Assembly (NCBI GenBank): GCA_947503035.1
Contig: CANNCD010000003.1
Location: 207,119-271,118, forward strand
Origin: an uncultured Halocynthiibacter sp.
GTDB taxonomy: Bacteria; Pseudomonadota; Alphaproteobacteria; Rhodobacterales; Rhodobacteraceae
Reading direction: 5' to 3'
Length of the DNA: 64,000 nt
Of the stretch, positions 37,208-47,273 are shown in pieces. The notes under the pieces are model-generated. The model had not been told where the DNA came from. It made no database searches and worked only from the letters and a program-made list of their open reading frames with translations. Position numbers and translations under genes: made by a program. The stretch's first letter is position 1. Every line of letters starts with the position of its first letter.

Positions 37208-40200
37208 CTATTCTGTTTTCATCCCAAAGCCGCCGCCACCGGGGGTTTTCATAATGAAGACATCGCCAACCTCTAGGTCGCGCCGATCATTGCCTTGCAA
37301 GGTCTCAATGGTGCCATCGGCGCGACACACCGCGTTTTCTCCTGTGGCCCCCGCCCCGCCGCCGTTCACGCCGAATGCCTGCGTTTCACGATGCGACGAC
37401 AGCACAGTCGCCGTCATTGGCGTGAGGAACTTCATCTCTCGGATGATACCGTCTCCCCCGCTATGCGCGCCTGCGCCCCCCGAACCGTGACGAATGGCAA
37501 AGCGCTCCACACGGATGGGAAAGCGCACTTCGAGGACCTCTGGGTCGGTCATGCGCGTGTTGGTCATGTGGCTGTGCACCGCCGAGCAGCCATGGAAATC
37601 CGGCCCTGCGCCGGTGCCGCCACAGATGGTTTCATAGTTTTGGATGTCTTCGTTGCCATAGACAAAATTATTCATCGTCCCTTGGCTGCCCGCAATCACG
37701 CCCAGTGCGCCATAGAGCGTATCTGCGATGGCTTGGCTCACCTCGGTATTGCCGGAAATCACGGCGGCAGGATAATCTGGATTGATAAAGCTGCCTTTGG
37801 GGGCGATGATTTCGATGGGCTTCAAACACCCCTCATTCATTGGGATGTCACTGCCCACGAGCGTGCGAAACACATAGAGCACCACCGCGTGACAAATCGC
37901 CATGGGCGCATTGTAGTTGTACTTGTCTTGCGGCGATGTTCCCGTGAAATCCACGGTGGCCCGACGTCCGGCCTTGTCCACGGAAATTTGCACCTCAACC
38001 TTGGCCCCGCTATCAAGCGGATAGGAAAAGCTGCAATCCTCAAGCACGTCCAAGACACGGCGCACGGATTCCTCTGCGTTGTCTTGTACATGCCCCATAT
38101 AGGCCTGCACCACGTCGGCGCCGAACTGTGAAATTGCCTTCTGTAGCTCGGCCGCACCGGTGGCGTTGGCGGCGATCTGTGCGGCCAAATCCGCCATATT
38201 GTGATCGATATTGCGGCAAGGAAACGGACCAGAGCGGAGCAGCGCGCGCGCTTGGGCTTCTTGCAGTTGCCCGCCTGAGACCAGTTTAAAGTTGCGGATA
38301 AGAATGCCTTCTTCATCGATATGCGTTGAATCGGGCGGCGCAGAACCAGGGGTTTTGCCGCCGATATCCGCATGATGCCCGCGGGAGGCCACAAAGAAAT
38401 CAATGTTGGAGTTGTCGACGTTGAAGACCGGCGTGACCACGGTGACATCGGGCAAATGGGTGCCCCCATTGAACGGGTCATTCATCATAAAGACATCACC
38501 CGGTTCAATCGTCCCCGCATTCTCATGCATAATCGACTTCACACTGGCGCTCATTGATCCCAAATGCACGGGCACATGCGGGGCATTGGCCACCAGATCA
38601 CCCTTGGCATCAAACAAAGCGCAAGAGAAATCGAGGCGCTCGCGGATATTCACCGACGCCGCCGTTTTGGCCAGCGTTGCGCCCATTTGCTCGGCGATGG
38701 ACATAAAGAGATTGTTGAACACCTCCAACATAATTGGATCAACCGTCGTGCCAATCGCCTCTTCGCGTTGCAGCGCGGCTTCTCGCTTCAACACCAATGC
38801 GCCACCCGCGATGCACACGGCACTCCATCCAAGTTCGACAACCGTTGTCCCCGTGGCCTCATTGATCACGGCGGGCCCCACGACTTGGGTGCCATTGCCC
38901 ATCTTTGCACGGTCATAGGTCGGCACGGTTTGCGCTTTGCCTTGAACCCACATCTGCGCGGATCCCGTGAGACAGTCTTGGTCCGGTGCGTCGTCCAAAC
39001 GCGCACTTGCCCCAGAGGCGCCGATGGCCTCAACGGAAATCATCTCGGCAATGATATCGGTGCCATTTGGACGAAACCCGAACTCACTTTCATGGGCCAC
39101 CAAGAAGTCTTCGATCATCTGATCCGTAGAGCCCAAGGAAACAGGCAGGCTGGTTTGGGATGTCTGCATACGCAGATAAAGTTTCGATTGAATGCGGATT
39201 TGGGCCGGCGCGACGCCTTGTGCGCTGACCTCTGCCCGTACAGCTTTGGACAGGGCCGCCGCGGCCGTTTCGATCATCTGTGTATCGCCCACAGGTGCAA
39301 TCAGTTGTTGTTCACGCATCGCGACAATATCCGCAAGGCCCATGCCCAAGGCCGAGAGAACACCGGCAAACGGGTGCAGATAAACGGAACGCATTCCAAG
39401 GGCATCCGCCACAAGGCACGCATGTTGCCCACCTGCCCCGCCAAAGCAATTCATCGTGTAATCCGTCACATCATATCCGCGCGCGACACTGATTTCTTTG
39501 ATCGCATTTGCCATGCTATCAACGGCAATACGCAAGAACCCTTCTGCCAGCGTTTCAACGGACAAGGGCGCATCGCCCGTCTGTGCGGCGATATCCTGCG
39601 CCATGGCTTCGAGCAACCGGCGCGGCGCATCCGCGTCTAGGCTCTCATCACTGTTTGGACCAAAGACCTTAGGAAAGGTGCTCGGCTGCAATTTGCCAAG
39701 AACAACGTTACAGTCTGTGACCGTCAATGGGCCGCCACGTCTGTAGCAAGACGGGCCGGGGTCTGCGCCCGCGCTCTCTGGGCCGACCTGCAAACGGCCA
39801 TCACGGTAGGACAGGATCGAACCGCCGCCCGCCGCGACCGTGTGAATATTCATCATCGGCGCGCGCATCCGCACCCCTGCAACCTCGGTTTCAAAGCTGC
39901 GTTCATATTCGCCGGCATAGTGGCACACATCCGTAGACGTGCCGCCCATGTCAAAACCAATCAGTTTCCCAAACCCGTCTTGAACAGCAGAGCCAACCAT
40001 GCCCACGACGCCACCGGCCGGCCCAGAAAGGATTGCGTCACGGCCGTGAAATAAGTCGGCATCCGTGAGGCCGCCATTGGATTGCATAAACATCAACCGC
40101 TCGACCGCGCCTTGCCCCAAGGCATCGCGCACCTGGTTCACGTACCGCTTTAGAATAGGCGTGAGATAGGCGTCGGCCACGGTTGTATCGCCACGCGACA

Positions 40201-40819
40201 CCAGTTTGATCAATGGGCTGGAGATGTGGCTCAGTGAAACTTGTGCAAAGCCAATCTCAGAAGCGAGCGCGCCAATTGCGGTTTCATGTTCTGCATTTCG
40301 ATAGCTGTGAAGCAACGCGACGGCAACAGAACGCAAACCGCGATCATACGCGCCCTGTAACGCCTCGCGCATCTGCGCAACGTCAAGCGCGTCGATAATG
40401 CCGCCATCCGCAGAGAGGCGTTCATCGGCCTCAACAACATCGCTATAAAGCAAATCTGGCAGTTGAATATCGAGTGCAAAAAGATCAGGACGATTCTGAT
40501 ATCCAATGCGAAGAAGGTCCGCAAAGCCCTTCGTTATCACCAAAAGCGTGTCTTCGCCTTTACGTTCCAACAATGCATTTGTGGCGACCGTCGTGCCCAT
40601 TTTCACGGACCCAATAAGGTTTTCTGGCACCGGTTCTTGCGCCCCAAGGCCAAGAAATTCGCGAATGCCGTGCACAGCGGCATCCTTATAAGACTCTGGT
40701 TTTTCTGACAAAATCTTCTTCGCCTGAAGGTTCCCTTGGGGTGAGCGCGCAACGATGTCAGTAAAGGTGCCCCCACGATCAATCCAAAAATCCCATTTCG
40801 TATCCACGGTCCGAGTCAT
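37208..40819 (-). CDS. 5-oxoprolinase, fused HyuA-HyuB type
   Basis: 1203 aa, typical of fused ATP-dependent 5-oxoprolinases. The HyuA half starts with IDRGGTFTD and has [10 protein letters not shown]; the HyuB half begins near residue 690 and ends with the GGGGFGM tail. It hydrolyses 5-oxo-L-proline to L-glutamate using ATP. Hydantoinases and acetophenone carboxylases share the family, but fusion, length and the nearby pyroglutamyl-peptidase favour 5-oxoprolinase. It is divergent from a TRAP transporter across 103 bases. Confidence 0.87.
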   Translation of the reverse strand: MTRTVDTKWDFWIDRGGTFTDIVARSPQGNLQAKKILSEKPESYKDAAVHGIREFLGLGAQEPVPENLIGSVKMGTTVATNALLERKGEDTLLVITKGFADLLRIGYQNRPDLFALDIQLPDLLYSDVVEADERLSADGGIIDALDVAQMREALQGAYDRGLRSVAVALLHSYRNAEHETAIGALASEIGFAQVSLSHISSPLIKLVSRGDTTVADAYLTPILKRYVNQVRDALGQGAVERLMFMQSNGGLTDADLFHGRDAILSGPAGGVVGMVGSAVQDGFGKLIGFDMGGTSTDVCHYAGEYERSFETEVAGVRMRAPMMNIHTVAAGGGSILSYRDGRLQVGPESAGADPGPSCYRRGGPLTVTDCNVVLGKLQPSTFPKVFGPNSDESLDADAPRRLLEAMAQDIAAQTGDAPLSVETLAEGFLRIAVDSMANAIKEISVARGYDVTDYTMNCFGGAGGQHACLVADALGMRSVYLHPFAGVLSALGMGLADIVAMREQQLIAPVGDTQMIETAAAALSKAVRAEVSAQGVAPAQIRIQSKLYLRMQTSQTSLPVSLGSTDQMIEDFLVAHESEFGFRPNGTDIIAEMISVEAIGASGASARLDDAPDQDCLTGSAQMWVQGKAQTVPTYDRAKMGNGTQVVGPAVINEATGTTVVELGWSAVCIAGGALVLKREAALQREEAIGTTVDPIMLEVFNNLFMSIAEQMGATLAKTAASVNIRERLDFSCALFDAKGDLVANAPHVPVHLGSMSASVKSIMHENAGTIEPGDVFMMNDPFNGGTHLPDVTVVTPVFNVDNSNIDFFVASRGHHADIGGKTPGSAPPDSTHIDEEGILIRNFKLVSGGQLQEAQARALLRSGPFPCRNIDHNMADLAAQIAANATGAAELQKAISQFGADVVQAYMGHVQDNAEESVRRVLDVLEDCSFSYPLDSGAKVEVQISVDKAGRRATVDFTGTSPQDKYNYNAPMAICHAVVLYVFRTLVGSDIPMNEGCLKPIEIIAPKGSFINPDYPAAVISGNTEVSQAIADTLYGALGVIAGSQGTMNNFVYGNEDIQNYETICGGTGAGPDFHGCSAVHSHMTNTRMTDPEVLEVRFPIRVERFAIRHGSGGAGAHSGGDGIIREMKFLTPMTATVLSSHRETQAFGVNGGGAGATGENAVCRADGTIETLQGNDRRDLEVGDVFIMKTPGGGGFGMKTE

Positions 40820-40861
40820 GCTGGCCTCCTAATTAAAACTGTTGCTTTGTTTGCAAAACGC

Positions 40862-40874
40862 TGACATTTTGTCA
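40862..40874. promoter_or_regulatory. Inverted repeat in the 5-oxoprolinase/TRAP divergent gap
   Basis: TGACA-TTT-TGTCA is a perfect repeat 43 bases from the 5-oxoprolinase ATG and 49 from the dctP ATG. It is similar in type to GntR-family operators, though no GntR gene is seen nearby. Confidence 0.4.
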
Positions 40875-40922
40875 ACGTAAGATAAATAAAAACAAACAGC
40901 GACCAACAGACGAGGACAAACA

Positions 40923-41885
40923 ATGAAACATATTCTCTTTTCGACAGCGATGGCCCTTGCAGTAGCGAACGCAGCCCACGCTGATACATGGGACATGCCG
41001 ACACCCTATGGCGACACCACGTTCCACACCCAGAACATCGCCGAGTTTGCCAAAGACGTTACATCCGCAACAGACGGCGCGTTGGAGATCACGCTGCACT
41101 CTGCCGGCTCCCTATTTCCGCATGCAGAGATTAAGAACGCCATCAGATCAGGGCAGGTTCCAATCGGCGAATTCTTTCTGTCGCGCCTCGTAAACGAAGA
41201 TGCCGCCTTTGGCGTCGATAGCCAACCTTTCCTCGCCACAAGCTATGAGGATGCGCAAAAGCTCTGGGCGGCGCAAAAGCCGGTCGTCACCGCGCTTTTG
41301 GCCGAGCAAGGTCTCGTGCCGCTGTTCTCTGTTCCGTGGCCTGCGCAAGGGCTCTATACGAACGGTGAAATCGCGACGGCCGACGACCTGTCTGGCTTGC
41401 GTTTCCGCGCGTATAACGCAGCGCTCGAAGAATTTGCGGCCCTCGCCGGCGCCGCCCCTGTTCAGGTCGAAGCGCCAAACATTCCCCAAGCCTTTGCAAC
41501 AGGCCAAGTCGAGGCCATGATCACCTCGCCGTCCACCGGCGCGAACTCAACCGCATGGGATTTCGTCAGCCATTACACGCCGATTGACGCTTGGGTTCCA
41601 AAGAACATTGTCGTGGTAAACCAACGCGCCTTCCGTCGTTTGCCGCAAGAGGTCCAAGCAAGCGTTTTGGCCGCCGCACAAGCCGCAGAAACACGCGGCT
41701 GGGAAATGTCCGCAGCAGAGGCAGACGCCAAGATCGCCATCCTAAAAGAAAACGGCATGGAGATCGTCACACCAAGCGCCGAACTTCAGAGCGGGTTGCA
41801 AGCCATCGGTGCGCAGATGCTTGAGGCATGGTCTGCGGATGCATCCGAAGCAGCGGCGTCAATTCTGACCACATATCAAGAATAG
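40923..41885 (+). CDS. TRAP transporter substrate-binding protein (DctP family)
   Basis: 320 aa. A signal peptide (MKHILFSTAMALAVANAAHA) is followed by a DctP fold with the usual RFRAYN and QAFATGQVEAM sections. It captures an organic acid in the periplasm. It is divergent from 5-oxoprolinase, so 5-oxoproline is a reasonable candidate ligand, not shown. It is followed by a strong hairpin, then the membrane subunits. Confidence 0.9.
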   Translation: MKHILFSTAMALAVANAAHADTWDMPTPYGDTTFHTQNIAEFAKDVTSATDGALEITLHSAGSLFPHAEIKNAIRSGQVPIGEFFLSRLVNEDAAFGVDSQPFLATSYEDAQKLWAAQKPVVTALLAEQGLVPLFSVPWPAQGLYTNGEIATADDLSGLRFRAYNAALEEFAALAGAAPVQVEAPNIPQAFATGQVEAMITSPSTGANSTAWDFVSHYTPIDAWVPKNIVVVNQRAFRRLPQEVQASVLAAAQAAETRGWEMSAAEADAKIAILKENGMEIVTPSAELQSGLQAIGAQMLEAWSADASEAAASILTTYQE

Positions 41886-41930
41886 GGTCGATATGGCCCT
41901 GTGTTCGGGGCGTTTCATTTGCTCTATATT

Positions 41931-41968
41931 GCCCAGCTTCCTGCGCTCTCTTCCCGCGGAAGCTGGGC
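41931..41968 (+). terminator. Strong hairpin between dctP and dctQ
   Basis: An 11-base perfect stem (GCCCAGCTTCC / GGAAGCTGGGC) with a 16-base loop, followed by only TT. It would reduce read-through so the binding protein exceeds the permeases, or protect the dctP message. Confidence 0.65.
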
Positions 41969-41988
41969 TTCTGAATTGAAGGACCGTT

Positions 41989-42513
41989 ATGCGACACCTG
42001 TTAGATAAAACCTACCGCGGATCGGCGTGGATTGCAGCCTTTGCGATCCTTGCAATCGCGCTTTTGGTTTCCAGCCAAGTTTTGTTGAACATTGCCACCC
42101 GCGTGTTCAATCTCCCCCTGCCCTCAAGCATCCCATCCTATGCGGATTTTGCGGGTTTCATGTTGGCCGCGGCAACATTTTTGGCCATGCCTTATACCTT
42201 TCGCTCTGGCGGGCACATCAAGGTTTCATTGATCACCGCGCGCCTGCCTGCCCCTGTCCAGCTTACCGCCGAGATCATTGCCCTTGGTCTTGCGGCGTTT
42301 TTGACGGGGTTCACCTGCGTTTATGTTGTTATGCTCGTCCATGAGAGCTGGCATTTCAATGATCTCTCGAATGGAACCATTGCCGTCCCCCTCTGGATCC
42401 CGCAATGCACCATGGCCGTTGGCATGATTTTGCTTTTCGTTTCCATTCTTGACGCATTGGCGCAAACGATCACCACCCGCACGGCTGTCATTCCCAATTC
42501 GGAGGACGTGTAA
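41989..42513 (+). CDS. TRAP transporter small permease (DctQ family)
   Basis: 174 aa with four membrane helices (about 16-38, 52-72, 90-112 and 132-155). It joins the large permease and is needed for sodium-driven uptake. A GAAGGACC site precedes the ATG. The next gene starts 1 base after the stop. Confidence 0.88.
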   Translation: MRHLLDKTYRGSAWIAAFAILAIALLVSSQVLLNIATRVFNLPLPSSIPSYADFAGFMLAAATFLAMPYTFRSGGHIKVSLITARLPAPVQLTAEIIALGLAAFLTGFTCVYVVMLVHESWHFNDLSNGTIAVPLWIPQCTMAVGMILLFVSILDALAQTITTRTAVIPNSEDV

Positions 42514-42514
42514 G

Positions 42515-43816
42515 ATGTCTGATCCTCTTATTGGCCTTCTCTTACTTGCTGTGCTTTTTGTCCTTCTTGCGGGGGGGCTGTGGATTGCACTCTCGCTCAC
42601 CGGATTGGCCATCATTGCGCTCACGTTCTTTTCAAATGCGCCTGTTGGCTTGGTTCTTGCGACGACATTTTGGGGCCACAGTCATTCGTGGTCTCTTACG
42701 GCGCTGCCGTTGTTTATCCTTATGGGGGAAATCCTGATACGCTCTCGGCTTAGCCGCGATATGTTCAACGGGCTTGCCCCTTGGCTTGGGGGTGTGCCGG
42801 GCCGGTTGCTTCATGTGAATATCTTGGGCTGTGCGATTTTCGCCGCCGTCTCTGGTTCATCGGCGGCCACGGCTGCGACAATCGGCAAAATGTCGATCCC
42901 CGAACTTAAATCACGCGGCTATCCCGAAAGCCTCATTTTGGGCACGCTTGCGGGATCGGCCACACTTGGCCTGCTGATCCCACCCTCGATTATTTTGATC
43001 GTTTACGGTGTGGCAACCGAGCAATCCATCGCGCGGCTGTTTGTTGCGGGCCTGCTGCCTGGTGCCCTGCTTGTTGGGTTGTTTGGCCTCTATGTTGCGA
43101 TCCGCGCGTGGCTTAACCCTGATCTGATACCGGCCTCTGACGAAAAGATGTCCTTTCGTGAAAAGCTCTGGGGCACGCGCAATCTCATACCTGTGGGTGT
43201 TCTGATCGCGGGGGTCATCGGTGCCATTTACTCGGGGCTGGCCTCGCCCACAGATGCCGCGGCCTTGGGTGTGGTTTTGTCTATTGTATTGGCGGCGGTC
43301 TCGGGCAGTTTCACCAAACAAGACTTCCTCGATGCGCTGCTGTCAGCGGCACGCACATCTTGCATGATCGCGTTCATCTTGCTTGGTGCGGCTTTTCTTG
43401 CGGTGGCGATGGGATACATTGGGCTTCCGCGTAATCTTGCGGCGTGGATCTCAGGGATGTCCCTGTCGCCCTATGTTCTGCTTGGTGTTTTGACGGTCTT
43501 CTTCATTGTGCTTGGGCTGTTTTTGGACGGGATTTCGGTCGTTGTCCTTACGACATCCATCATCATGCCGATGGTCATGGCCGTTGGGATCGATCCGCTA
43601 TGGTTTGGGATCTATCTTGTGCTTGTGGTTGAGATGAGCCAGATCACACCACCCGTGGGCTTCAACCTGTTTGTGATACAAGGGCTGACGGGGATCGACA
43701 TTCTGCGCATTGCAAAAGCAGCACTGCCGTTCTTCTTCTTGCTACTTTTGGCTGTTGTTCTGATCACGCTCTTTCCGCAAATCGTGACATACTTGCCCGA
43801 GGCAATGTCGCGATAA
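42515..43816 (+). CDS. TRAP transporter large permease (DctM family)
   Basis: 433 aa from MSDPLIGLLL; the GGAGGAC site at the end of dctQ selects it over an upstream in-frame start. About 12 membrane helices, with family sections SGSSAATAATIGKM and LLIPPSIILIVYG. It carries the solute with sodium. It ends convergent with the MarR gene. Confidence 0.92.
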   Translation: MSDPLIGLLLLAVLFVLLAGGLWIALSLTGLAIIALTFFSNAPVGLVLATTFWGHSHSWSLTALPLFILMGEILIRSRLSRDMFNGLAPWLGGVPGRLLHVNILGCAIFAAVSGSSAATAATIGKMSIPELKSRGYPESLILGTLAGSATLGLLIPPSIILIVYGVATEQSIARLFVAGLLPGALLVGLFGLYVAIRAWLNPDLIPASDEKMSFREKLWGTRNLIPVGVLIAGVIGAIYSGLASPTDAAALGVVLSIVLAAVSGSFTKQDFLDALLSAARTSCMIAFILLGAAFLAVAMGYIGLPRNLAAWISGMSLSPYVLLGVLTVFFIVLGLFLDGISVVVLTTSIIMPMVMAVGIDPLWFGIYLVLVVEMSQITPPVGFNLFVIQGLTGIDILRIAKAALPFFFLLLLAVVLITLFPQIVTYLPEAMSR

Positions 43817-43836
43817 CCCCTCGCAATCGGGCCAGT

Positions 43837-44352
43837 TTACAATGAGGAAGCCGCACGGCTTGCTTGATCATACTGGCCCGAAAGCGCGCGCAGATTTGCT
43901 CCGATTTCGCGCAGCTCTTCGCCAGACAAATCCATATGTCCAAGCCCTTCCAAAAGACAGGTGTCGCGCACTTCACGATAAGCCTCACACAGGGCCTCAC
44001 CTTGTTCCGATGACCGATAGAACACTTCTTTGCCGCGTTTTTCAGAAGCGACAAGACCCGCCTTGGACAGTTTTCGCAAGGCGTAGTTGACGGTGTGCGT
44101 GTCCTCGATGTTCAACACAAAGCACACGTCCGACAGCCGTTTGTCGCGACCGCGATGATTGACGTTGTGCAAAACCAAAATCTCAAGAGAGCTGAGTTCG
44201 CTTTGACCAGCCGCCGCCATACATTTCGTCATCCAGCGCGAAAACGCATTAAAGGCGACGATAAGACCGAACTCCATTTCAGAAGATTCCCACCCGTCGC
44301 CTTCGGCCAAGTGGCGCGACGAAACAATCCGGCGTTTTGGTTTTTCTGACAT
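43837..44352 (-). CDS. MarR-type winged-helix regulator
   Basis: 171 aa from MSEKPKRR; an AGAGGAGGGG site fixes this start. The winged helix spans about residues 45-130 (HTVNYALRKLSKAGLVASEKRGKEVFYRSS). It lies just downstream of pcaB on the same strand but has its own 122-base upstream gap with a palindromic operator, so it is probably autoregulated. It may control the aromatic cluster or the TRAP operon; the ligand is unknown. Confidence 0.82.
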   Translation of the reverse strand: MSEKPKRRIVSSRHLAEGDGWESSEMEFGLIVAFNAFSRWMTKCMAAAGQSELSSLEILVLHNVNHRGRDKRLSDVCFVLNIEDTHTVNYALRKLSKAGLVASEKRGKEVFYRSSEQGEALCEAYREVRDTCLLEGLGHMDLSGEELREIGANLRALSGQYDQASRAASSL

Positions 44353-44403
44353 TGAACCCCTCCTCTGGTGCATTGGCGCACCCCGCATCATACCAACAAT
44401 ATA

Positions 44404-44416
44404 CATGTAATACATG
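44404..44416. promoter_or_regulatory. Palindromic operator candidate upstream of the MarR gene
   Basis: CATGTA-A-TACATG is a perfect repeat 51 bases upstream of the MarR ATG, inside an AT-rich stretch. Such 6-1-6 repeats fit MarR dimers. The octamer CATGTAAT recurs at 58970-58977 in the other control gap of the aromatic island. Confidence 0.55.
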
Positions 44417-44474
44417 GATAAATTGAATGCAAAGCTTGGGTATGGGTATGCCAAGATCACCACCCGATGAGCGT

Positions 44475-45548
44475 TCAGTCCGTTGTTGGCGGCGTCCCGA
44501 GCCATTCGATTTGATCGCACAGCTCCGTCGCCGCCACGATGGCGCGCCCTGTTGCCATCATCATCGCGGGCAAAATCATCCATTCCAGCGTCCAGGCACT
44601 TCCGGAACGTTCTTGCTCGTGAACGAGCGCATGGTGAAGTCCGGGCAATTGGGTGGCGTTGTACCTTGCCAAAGTGACAAGGAGTTCGGCCAGCACCGGA
44701 TTGGATTTATGAGGCATAGCCGAAGACCCCCCACCGGCCGCCAGACGGACTTCATCTATCCCCTGCTGAGCCATCAAAGTAATGTCAGCGCCGAACTTGC
44801 CCAAAATACCGGTCAGTGCCGCGCTCCATGATCCAAGATCAGCCACGGCAATTCGGTTGGTATGCCACGCATTTTCTGGTGCACCAAGATTGAGACGCTC
44901 CGCCATATCGCGGGCAATTTCGGGCGCCTTGCCGCCGAAAGCCCCCCCTGTCCCCACGGGCCCACCCAGCTGCACGCGCAGAAGCGCCTTTTCAAGACCG
45001 CGAAACTTTGCCTGCCGTTCGGCCACCATGCGCCGCCACGCGCCAGCCCGATCCGCAACACAAATCGGCAAGGCCGCCTGCATGCGGGTGCGCCCTTGCA
45101 ACGGGTTTGCACCAAAACCGTCGATCAACTGCCCCAACCGATCAATGAGCGTGATGAGCCGTTGATCAAAAATCCTGAGCACCGGATCAAGGGTCAAACA
45201 CATGGATGTATCGATCACATCTTGCGATGTCATACCGGCGTGGACCGCGCCATGCAGCGGCTCTGGTAACCCCCGTTTGATTTCACGCACAAGCGCAGGC
45301 ACGCTCACTCCGTCTGTTCGCATACCAGCATGAAGCCTTGCCATATCGATTTGCATGACGGACATAAGGTCCCCTGCCTCCTGCGCCACGGAGGGCGGGA
45401 CAATTGAAACCTGTCCAAGTGCGCGCGTATAGGCAATTTCCACCCGCATCATGTGCTGTAGCATGGCGTCACTGGAAAAATGCGCCCCCACTTCGGCATC
45501 AGAAAACAACCCACTTAAAATGCCATGAGAGAACGGATCGGATGTCAT
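44475..45548 (-). CDS. pcaB: 3-carboxy-cis,cis-muconate cycloisomerase
   Basis: 357 aa, fumarase/aspartase superfamily, with the GSSAMPHKSNP signature and TSQDVIDTS. It forms 4-carboxymuconolactone from 3-carboxymuconate in the protocatechuate branch of the beta-ketoadipate pathway. It is shorter than typical ~450-aa bacterial PcaB, as in many Rhodobacterales, lacking the C-terminal domain. It is last of pobA-pcaDCHGB, 71 bases after pcaG. Confidence 0.92.
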   Translation of the reverse strand: MTSDPFSHGILSGLFSDAEVGAHFSSDAMLQHMMRVEIAYTRALGQVSIVPPSVAQEAGDLMSVMQIDMARLHAGMRTDGVSVPALVREIKRGLPEPLHGAVHAGMTSQDVIDTSMCLTLDPVLRIFDQRLITLIDRLGQLIDGFGANPLQGRTRMQAALPICVADRAGAWRRMVAERQAKFRGLEKALLRVQLGGPVGTGGAFGGKAPEIARDMAERLNLGAPENAWHTNRIAVADLGSWSAALTGILGKFGADITLMAQQGIDEVRLAAGGGSSAMPHKSNPVLAELLVTLARYNATQLPGLHHALVHEQERSGSAWTLEWMILPAMMMATGRAIVAATELCDQIEWLGTPPTTD

Positions 45549-45619
45549 AAATTACTCCTTTTCAAGGGTGCCAATTTCGCAGGATGCCGATGGTCCCACT
45601 GCGCCGGTCATTAATGCGC

Positions 45620-46165
45620 TTAGACATCAAAGAATACCGTTTCCCCGTCACCCTGCAGGCGAATGTCAAAATGATACAGATTGGGATCATGCGACGACGG
45701 CCGCGCGATCAACGTGCTGCGGCGCTCTTGGGGCACATGCGTAAGGGTTGCGTCACATGCGTGATCATCGTCGCCAAAGTAAACGCGCGTATGCAGCCCC
45801 ATATTGATGCCGCGCGCCACAATCCACAACAAGACATGCGGCGCCGTATCCGTGGTTGCCGCAGGTTTTACCGTCTGCAACCGCCAAACCCCTGTGTCGA
45901 AATCAGATGCGATGCGTTGCCACTGGGCGTGCCCGCCATCAGAGAAGTCCCCAGCGGCATTGGCCTGCCAACATTCAATCAACACATCGCGGACCGGCAC
46001 GCCATCTCCGTCCCAAACAGTGCCGGTGATCTCAACCTCTGGCGGGCAACTCCCTGCGCCCAACTGCGGCGGGGTGGCAACCCCACAGTATTGCGGCATC
46101 AACCCAATGTGAACATAGGGCCCCGCGGTCTGCGAAGGCGTTTCTTTCAGTTTAAATACGTTCAC
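45620..46165 (-). CDS. pcaG: Protocatechuate 3,4-dioxygenase alpha subunit
   Basis: 181 aa, intradiol dioxygenase fold without the iron-binding histidines, as expected for alpha. Sections [13 protein letters not shown] and [13 protein letters not shown] are typical. It pairs with PcaH to open protocatechuate. Its ATG overlaps the pcaH stop (ATGA). Confidence 0.93.
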   Translation of the reverse strand: MNVFKLKETPSQTAGPYVHIGLMPQYCGVATPPQLGAGSCPPEVEITGTVWDGDGVPVRDVLIECWQANAAGDFSDGGHAQWQRIASDFDTGVWRLQTVKPAATTDTAPHVLLWIVARGINMGLHTRVYFGDDDHACDATLTHVPQERRSTLIARPSSHDPNLYHFDIRLQGDGETVFFDV

Positions 46166-46890
46166 GTGCCTTCCTTTCGGTTCTCGAACACCGTGGCCTG
46201 GCGTCCGCGCAATACGATGTCGAATGTGTATGCCAACATGTCAAAGGGCGATGACCCATCAAGATCCAGCCGCGCGATTAACCGGTCCACCGCATCCGAC
46301 GATGGGATGGCCTTGGCAATTGGACAGTGACCAATAAGCGGGTCGCCCTCAAAATAGCATTGGGTGATAAGGCGCTGAGCAAAAGCATGGCCAAAGACCG
46401 AAAAATGAATATGCGCAGGGCGCCAAGAATTCGGACCGTTGGGCCATGGGTATGGCGCGGGCAGAATGGTCTTAAATGCATATCTTCCGTCCGCCGCCGA
46501 CAACATCCGTCCACAGCCACCAAAATTGTCGTCGAGCGGCGCAAGATAGCTGTCGTTCTTGTGGCGATACCGCCCACCTGCATTGGCCTGCCAAATTTCA
46601 ACCAAAGTGTTCGGCACGGGCCGCCCGTCTTCGTCCAAGACCCGCCCTGTCAGCAAAATACGTTGTCCAATCGCGCTTTGCCCCGGCGCTGCAAAATTCG
46701 TCAGAAGATCGGCGTCGGTCGATGAAATGTCGCCGTGGCCGAACGTCGGCCCAGACAAATCGCCAGCCGTTTGCGGAATATAGACAAGAGGGTGTTGAGG
46801 GGAACGCGCACGAGTCGTTTTATAGGCAGGCGCCAAGGCGGGGGGATGCCAGTCAAGATCTCTGCGGTTTAGGTGCGGAGGCAAAGTCAT
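46162..46890 (-). CDS. pcaH: Protocatechuate 3,4-dioxygenase beta subunit
   Basis: 242 aa. The iron ligands of the family are in place: tyrosines in RYRHKNDSY and PYPWPN, histidines in WRPAHIHFS. It holds the Fe3+ site and cleaves protocatechuate to 3-carboxymuconate. Its start overlaps pcaC and its stop overlaps pcaG, each by 4 bases. Confidence 0.95.
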   Translation of the reverse strand: MTLPPHLNRRDLDWHPPALAPAYKTTRARSPQHPLVYIPQTAGDLSGPTFGHGDISSTDADLLTNFAAPGQSAIGQRILLTGRVLDEDGRPVPNTLVEIWQANAGGRYRHKNDSYLAPLDDNFGGCGRMLSAADGRYAFKTILPAPYPWPNGPNSWRPAHIHFSVFGHAFAQRLITQCYFEGDPLIGHCPIAKAIPSSDAVDRLIARLDLDGSSPFDMLAYTFDIVLRGRQATVFENRKEGT

Positions 46891-47273
46891 TCGCGCGGCT
46901 CCTTGTTCATTTGGTCAAAGGTTTCCTTGGCGATGTGAAGCGCGCGATTGGCACGCGGTACGCCGGCATAGATCGCGACATGTTGGAAAACCTCCATGAC
47001 GTCTTGCTGGGTCGCGCCTGTGTTAAGCGTGGCACGAATATGCATGGGGATTTCGTCGAAGTTCCCCAACCCCGCCAAAAGCGCAAGCGTCACCATCGAG
47101 CGCTCTCGTTTGGAAATTGCATCACTGGCCCACACCGTGCCCCAAGCAGACTCTGTAATGAGATCCTGAAACGGTGTGTCAAAATCGGTCTTGTTGGCCT
47201 CTGCGCGGTCCACATGGGTATTTCCCAGAACCGAACGGCGCACGGCCATGCCCGTTGTCTTGCGGTCATTCAT
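46887..47273 (-). CDS. pcaC: 4-carboxymuconolactone decarboxylase
   Basis: 128 aa, CMD/AhpD-like family, with [14 protein letters not shown] and the [18 protein letters not shown] helix. It makes beta-ketoadipate enol-lactone. It overlaps pcaD by 8 bases and pcaH by 4. Confidence 0.93.
   Translation of the reverse strand: MNDRKTTGMAVRRSVLGNTHVDRAEANKTDFDTPFQDLITESAWGTVWASDAISKRERSMVTLALLAGLGNFDEIPMHIRATLNTGATQQDVMEVFQHVAIYAGVPRANRALHIAKETFDQMNKEPRE

Noticed and set aside
38564..39640. 358-codon open frame on the plus strand
   Set aside because: Antisense to the 5-oxoprolinase gene; no recognisable domain.
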